The notes beneath the pieces are model-generated. The model saw only the letters and a list, made by a program, of their open reading frames with translations, searched no databases and was not told where the DNA came from. From Rhodothermales bacterium (GTDB taxonomy: Bacteria > Bacteroidota > Rhodothermia > Rhodothermales > VXPQ01): a stretch of DNA of 63,394 bases. A program made the position numbers and the translations under genes. Below are positions 60,614 to 63,394 of this stretch, piece by piece. The stretch lies in NCBI GenBank assembly GCA_022821845.1, contig JAJECT010000020.1, forward strand, positions 1 through 63,394, in the 5' to 3' direction. Position 1 is the stretch's first letter. Every line of letters starts with the position of its first letter.

Positions 60614-61612
60614 GGGGCCGCCCGGCTGCCGGGGTTCGTCCGGGTAGAGCGTGGAGACCCACTCCTCGTACCCGTTGAACAGTTGCGTGGGGACGCGCTC
60701 CTGCGTTTCCAGCAATTCTTCCGAGGCCTGGCTCCAGCGCAGGTGGGGAATGTTCGGATTGACATTCGACAGAAAGCCGTATTCCTTGGGCTGAAGGTCG
60801 TTCCAGAACGTGCCCGGCTGCTTATCGGTGAATTCGATCCGCACGATGGCCTTCGGTCCCTTGTAGCCGTATTTCCAGGGAAGGGCCAGCCGCAGCGGGG
60901 ACCCGTTCTGTTTCGGGAGGGGTTCGCCGTACATGCCGGTTACGACGAAGGCCAGTTCGTTCATGGCTTCGTCCATGCGCAGGCCTTCGTAATAGGGCCA
61001 GGGGTACCAGTGCTGCCGTTCGATGCCCACCATTTGCGACGGGCGGTTGACGGAAACGAAGCGTACGTGGGTCGCGCTCGAAAGCGGTTTGCACGCTTCG
61101 ATGAGTTTGCTAAGGGGAAAGCCGGTCCACGGTACGGTCATGGCCCAGGCCTCGACGCAGCGGAAGCGGTAGAGGCGTTCTTCGAGGTCCATGGAGCGGA
61201 TCAGCTTCGCCACGTCGAGCGTGCGCCGTTTTTCCACCAGTCCGCGCACCCGAATCGCCATGGGGAACGGTTCGTACGGATCGGTGAGTTGCCATATTTC
61301 CTTGGACCGTCCGTCGAATTCGTAGAAATTATTGTAGGACGAGGCGTAAAGGCGTCCGGTTACCGGGCGCTCCGGGACGGAGAACGTCGCGTTGCGCGCC
61401 GCGGGATACCCGTCGCGGGGCGCGTTTTGCGGGATGGTGTCCAGCGGTCCGCCGTACGGGGACGCGCAGCCGCCGGTTGCGCCAAAGACCCCCAGCCCGA
61501 TGGCGCCCAGTCCCAGCGCCTCGATGAATTGCCGGCGGTTCCTGTACGTATGCTCGGAGGTTGCCTCGCTTTCCCGGGCTTGCCAGCGCGGATGCAGAAC
61601 GATATGGGCCAT
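60602..61612 (-). CDS. msrP: Protein-methionine-sulfoxide reductase catalytic subunit MsrP (YedY-like)
   Basis: A 336-residue molybdopterin enzyme that repairs oxidised methionines in periplasmic proteins. NRRQFIEALGLGAIGLGVFG is a twin-arginine signal. The SUOX-type core has the Mo-binding Cys in YRFRCVEAWAMTVPWTGFPL, LPWKYGYKGPKAIVRIEFTDKQPGTFWN, and GFLSNVNPNIPHLRWSQASE near the end, all YedY features. MsrQ, its usual membrane partner, is not next to it: the preceding gene on that strand is out of the run and downstream is the unknown membrane gene. The 246 bases upstream, to 61858, are shared with the promoter of the next gene. Confidence 0.93.
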   Translation of the reverse strand: MAHIVLHPRWQARESEATSEHTYRNRRQFIEALGLGAIGLGVFGATGGCASPYGGPLDTIPQNAPRDGYPAARNATFSVPERPVTGRLYASSYNNFYEFDGRSKEIWQLTDPYEPFPMAIRVRGLVEKRRTLDVAKLIRSMDLEERLYRFRCVEAWAMTVPWTGFPLSKLIEACKPLSSATHVRFVSVNRPSQMVGIERQHWYPWPYYEGLRMDEAMNELAFVVTGMYGEPLPKQNGSPLRLALPWKYGYKGPKAIVRIEFTDKQPGTFWNDLQPKEYGFLSNVNPNIPHLRWSQASEELLETQERVPTQLFNGYEEWVSTLYPDEPRQPGGPLAR

Positions 61613-61797
61613 GGTGTTTTCGGGTCTGGGCGAATGCGGACGGGCGCTGGCGGCGGGTTCACGCCAGGTTCACGCCTATCCATACCACCAGAGCGGATGC
61701 GGCGTTCCCGGTCTTTGGCGAAAAGAGGGGGTTGGGGCTGGCTGGACAGGTTTTCGATTTTTTTGGAAAGGGTTTGCGGGGGGTGATTTTTAATATT

Positions 61798-61826
61798 TTG
61801 GTAATACGGAAAGATTACCTTATACT
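61798..61826 (+). promoter_or_regulatory. Promoter-like element with internal inverted repeat
   Basis: TTGGTA (61798-61803) and TATACT (61821-61826) are spaced by 17 bases. Between them GGTAAT (61800-61805) and ATTACC (61814-61819) form an inverted repeat that would overlap polymerase contacts. It precedes the 61900 gene by about 75 bases. Confidence 0.45.
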
Positions 61827-61899
61827 TTATACGGCGGTTGTTTGCGCAAGGCGGGCGATGTCCGTAGCGCGTTACCCTGAACATCATGCCCGGGGAAGC

Positions 61900-62316
61900 A
61901 TGAATCTTTTTTCGTCGTCGTCGCGGTACGCATGGGTCCTGGCGCTTGCGCTGGGGGCGTTCTACGTTTCGGCTTTGCCGGCGCGGGCGGAGATGTGCGG
62001 GGAGGCGCCTGTGCGGACGGCGGGGGAGTTGGCGTTGGGTTCCCCTCTTGGTCCTCCTGTAACGGTTGGGACGATACGGGACAGGGTGTTGACGCGGGGA
62101 GGAACGTCTCGTTACGGACTTGCAGAAGAAGGGCCTGTTCGCCTTCTGGTTTATGATCTTCTGGGGCGCGAGGTAGCTGTGTTAACAGACGGTCTTCAAA
62201 AATCCGGACATCATACCGTTCGATTCGAGGCATCCCACTTGTCCAGCGGGTTGTACTTCGTTGTGCTGGATGCAGCAGGGAAACGGTTTACGAAATCCGT
62301 GCTTCTGATGAAGTAG
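61900..62316 (+). CDS. Short protein with signal peptide and a T9SS sorting domain only
   Basis: A 138-residue product: signal peptide (YAWVLALALGAFYVSALPARA), then a short segment, then a T9SS type A tail (SRYGLAEEGPVRLLVYDLLG...LSSGLYFVVLD...VLLMK). The usual YPNPFNP opening is missing; the segment before SRYGL (LGPPVTVGTIRDRVLTRGG) looks scrambled, so it is either a shortened gene or a decayed one. An alternative ATG at 61858 adds 14 residues. Neither gives a cargo domain. It lies just before an AT-rich foreign-looking gene. Confidence 0.55.
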   Translation: MNLFSSSSRYAWVLALALGAFYVSALPARAEMCGEAPVRTAGELALGSPLGPPVTVGTIRDRVLTRGGTSRYGLAEEGPVRLLVYDLLGREVAVLTDGLQKSGHHTVRFEASHLSSGLYFVVLDAAGKRFTKSVLLMK

Positions 62317-62361
62317 TAATAAAGACGCAATTCCAAACCATACCCAAACCACGAGGATGAT

Positions 62362-63267
62362 ATGAAATATACAATACATTTTTCAGCGGTATTGCTGTTT
62401 GGCTTACTTTGCTTTATTCCTGTGGAAATACAGGGACAAAATTTCAATGTACATGACTCGTCTCCGTCATGGGTCCAACATGGATGGGAAGGAGAAAAAA
62501 ATATTATACCTTATGCTATTGATGTGAATAATAATGGTGAATTATATGCAACAAAAACAGTTCAAGATATTGATCTTCATAGAATTAATAATAATTTGCC
62601 TTTTGTTTATGTAAGAGATAATTTTATTGTTAAATATAATATTGATGGTTCATTGATTTGGAAACGTCAAGGAAATATTCCAAGTGAAAAAACAAAATTA
62701 TTCTTCAATGCTTTTGTTGGATATGACATTGTAATTCATAAGGATCGTCTTTTTATAAATACAGGAATTCCTGTTACTTCTCCTGAATATCATAATTTTT
62801 ACGGAGGTTTTATGATCAATATCTATTCCGATAGTGGAGATTCACTTAATAGTATTTTTATATCACCTGATGATCCAGAACATTATCAATATCAACCTGC
62901 TGTAATCAAAGGCATAGGCGTTGATCAACATGAAAATATTTATATTGCTGGAATATATGATTTTGTGCAAGTAAGTCGTTCACGTGATTCGCTTTTTTCG
63001 GATCCACACAAGCTTGGAGCTTTTTTGCCTACTTCTGGACATCATGACCATATAAGCGAATTAGGGTATCCCGATATTTTTATGGCCAGTTATACGCCTG
63101 AAGGAAATATTCGATGGACTCGTCGCATCGGAGGATTTGGAGATGATATTTTATTCGAAAATCTTTTTAGGGTTGATAATGTAGGGAATACGTATTTGAT
63201 GGGAAACTTTCGTGGTTTTGGAGAACAACACGTTATTATAGGCGAAGGTCAACCTAGGGCCTGTTAA
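62362..63267 (+). CDS. AT-rich exported repeat/propeller-like protein, interrupted by an IS
   Basis: 301 residues as read. It has a clear signal peptide (MKYTIHFSAVLLFGLLCF...EIQGQ) and then a sequence of SBBP/beta-propeller style: IIPYAIDVNNNGELYATK, IVKYNIDGSLIWKRQGN, IGVDQHENIYIAGIYD, SYTPEGNIRWTRRIGG, FRVDNVGNTYLMGNF. The segments alternate 'data label' and 'value' strands as in such repeats. Base composition is far more A/T-rich than the rest of the window, which suggests recent arrival. The frame ends only because IS DNA begins at about 63257: its last three residues (RAC) come from the IS. The true gene is longer and broken. Confidence 0.7.
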   Translation: MKYTIHFSAVLLFGLLCFIPVEIQGQNFNVHDSSPSWVQHGWEGEKNIIPYAIDVNNNGELYATKTVQDIDLHRINNNLPFVYVRDNFIVKYNIDGSLIWKRQGNIPSEKTKLFFNAFVGYDIVIHKDRLFINTGIPVTSPEYHNFYGGFMINIYSDSGDSLNSIFISPDDPEHYQYQPAVIKGIGVDQHENIYIAGIYDFVQVSRSRDSLFSDPHKLGAFLPTSGHHDHISELGYPDIFMASYTPEGNIRWTRRIGGFGDDILFENLFRVDNVGNTYLMGNFRGFGEQHVIIGEGQPRAC

Positions 63268-63394
63268 CACTATTTGGGAACATGATTTCCTTTGTTTCGT
63301 TGTCTATGAACGCTGCAATCTAAAGCAAATTTCAGAGACATGGAACTCACCGAGGCCCAATTTGAACGGATCGCACCGCTGCTTCCCAAACAGC
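63257..63394 (+). mobile_element. Left end of an IS5-like insertion sequence (partial)
   Basis: The GC and style change at CTAG-GGCCTGTTAACAC (63254 on). GGGCCTGTTAACACTATTT looks like an IS5-family left inverted repeat, and CTAG beside it fits the YTAR target preference of that family. The transposase start follows. The right end lies outside the window, so full length and duplication of the target cannot be checked. Confidence 0.65.
63340..63394 (+). CDS. IS5-like transposase, N-terminal start (partial)
   Basis: ATG 63340 opens MELTEAQFERIAPLLPKQ, a typical start of IS5-family (IS4/IS5, DUF4096-type) transposases. The frame is open to the window end. Only 18 residues are visible, so the group cannot be named further. 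Confidence 0.7.
   Translation, partial: MELTEAQFERIAPLLPKQ

Overview
The window is GC-rich bacterial chromosome (about 60% GC by eye) that drops sharply to AT-rich DNA in the last 1 kb. Several genes end in the type IX secretion (T9SS type A) sorting domain with the YPNPFNP...Y.L...VYDV.G.EVA.L signature. Add to these the Lgt signature GRIGCHLAGDGDWG, an SKTD instead of NKxD motif in Obg, a triple parvulin operon, and the near absence of strong Shine-Dalgarno sites. Together they point to Bacteroidota, most likely the Rhodothermia/Balneolia side. This placement is inference from family features; no 16S or tRNA gene is present in the window.

Layout. 1-775: end of a DNA methyltransferase overlapping an Eco29kI-like GIY-YIG restriction endonuclease. 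1163-2344: five evenly spaced 20-bp palindromes in front of a TetR regulator. 2444-6165 (minus): a membrane glycosyltransferase fused to a methyltransferase, an RsbW-like kinase and a GT4 glycosyltransferase. 6291-13201: glnS with a GatB/YqeY tail, then (minus) an exported asparaginase-family hydrolase, an exported DinB-like protein, an ABC ATPase and gltX. 13419-17831: three periplasmic parvulin-type proteins in a row. 18269-20562: DUF1080 protein, folK, a small membrane protein and (minus) a TonB-like protein. 20772-26563: carA-carB-psd-pssA-purS. 26651-34046: rnhA (minus), obg-dprA, rluD, hisS, lgt, rlmB. 34053-41596 (minus): histidine operon hisB-proC-hisH-hisA-hisF, followed by an aminotransferase, a flippase-like membrane protein and a HEAT-repeat secreted protein. 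41733-45972: two tandem spondin-domain surface proteins. 46051-61612: metG, lpdA, EnvC-like and TPR proteins, a glutamate-cysteine-ligase/CBS fusion, an MscS channel, three small genes, DUF1232 and M23 proteins, cobalamin adenosyltransferase, a lipoprotein, an HNH protein and msrP. 61858-63394: a shrunken T9SS-tail gene, then an AT-rich exported protein cut by an IS5-like element that runs off the window.

Most of the window is ordinary housekeeping: four aminoacyl-tRNA synthetases (GlnRS, GluRS, HisRS, MetRS), pyrimidine, histidine and proline synthesis, phosphatidylethanolamine synthesis, lipoprotein maturation and outer-membrane protein folding. The parts that stand out are the five-site operator array, a family of about 265-bp MITE-like elements (two full copies at 17854 and 29422 plus solo ends), a second short dispersed repeat (47880 and 55440), the duplicated spondin genes, a small protein ending in three nonapeptide repeats, and the AT-rich, IS-interrupted right edge. 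No CRISPR array and no convincingly new multi-gene system was found.
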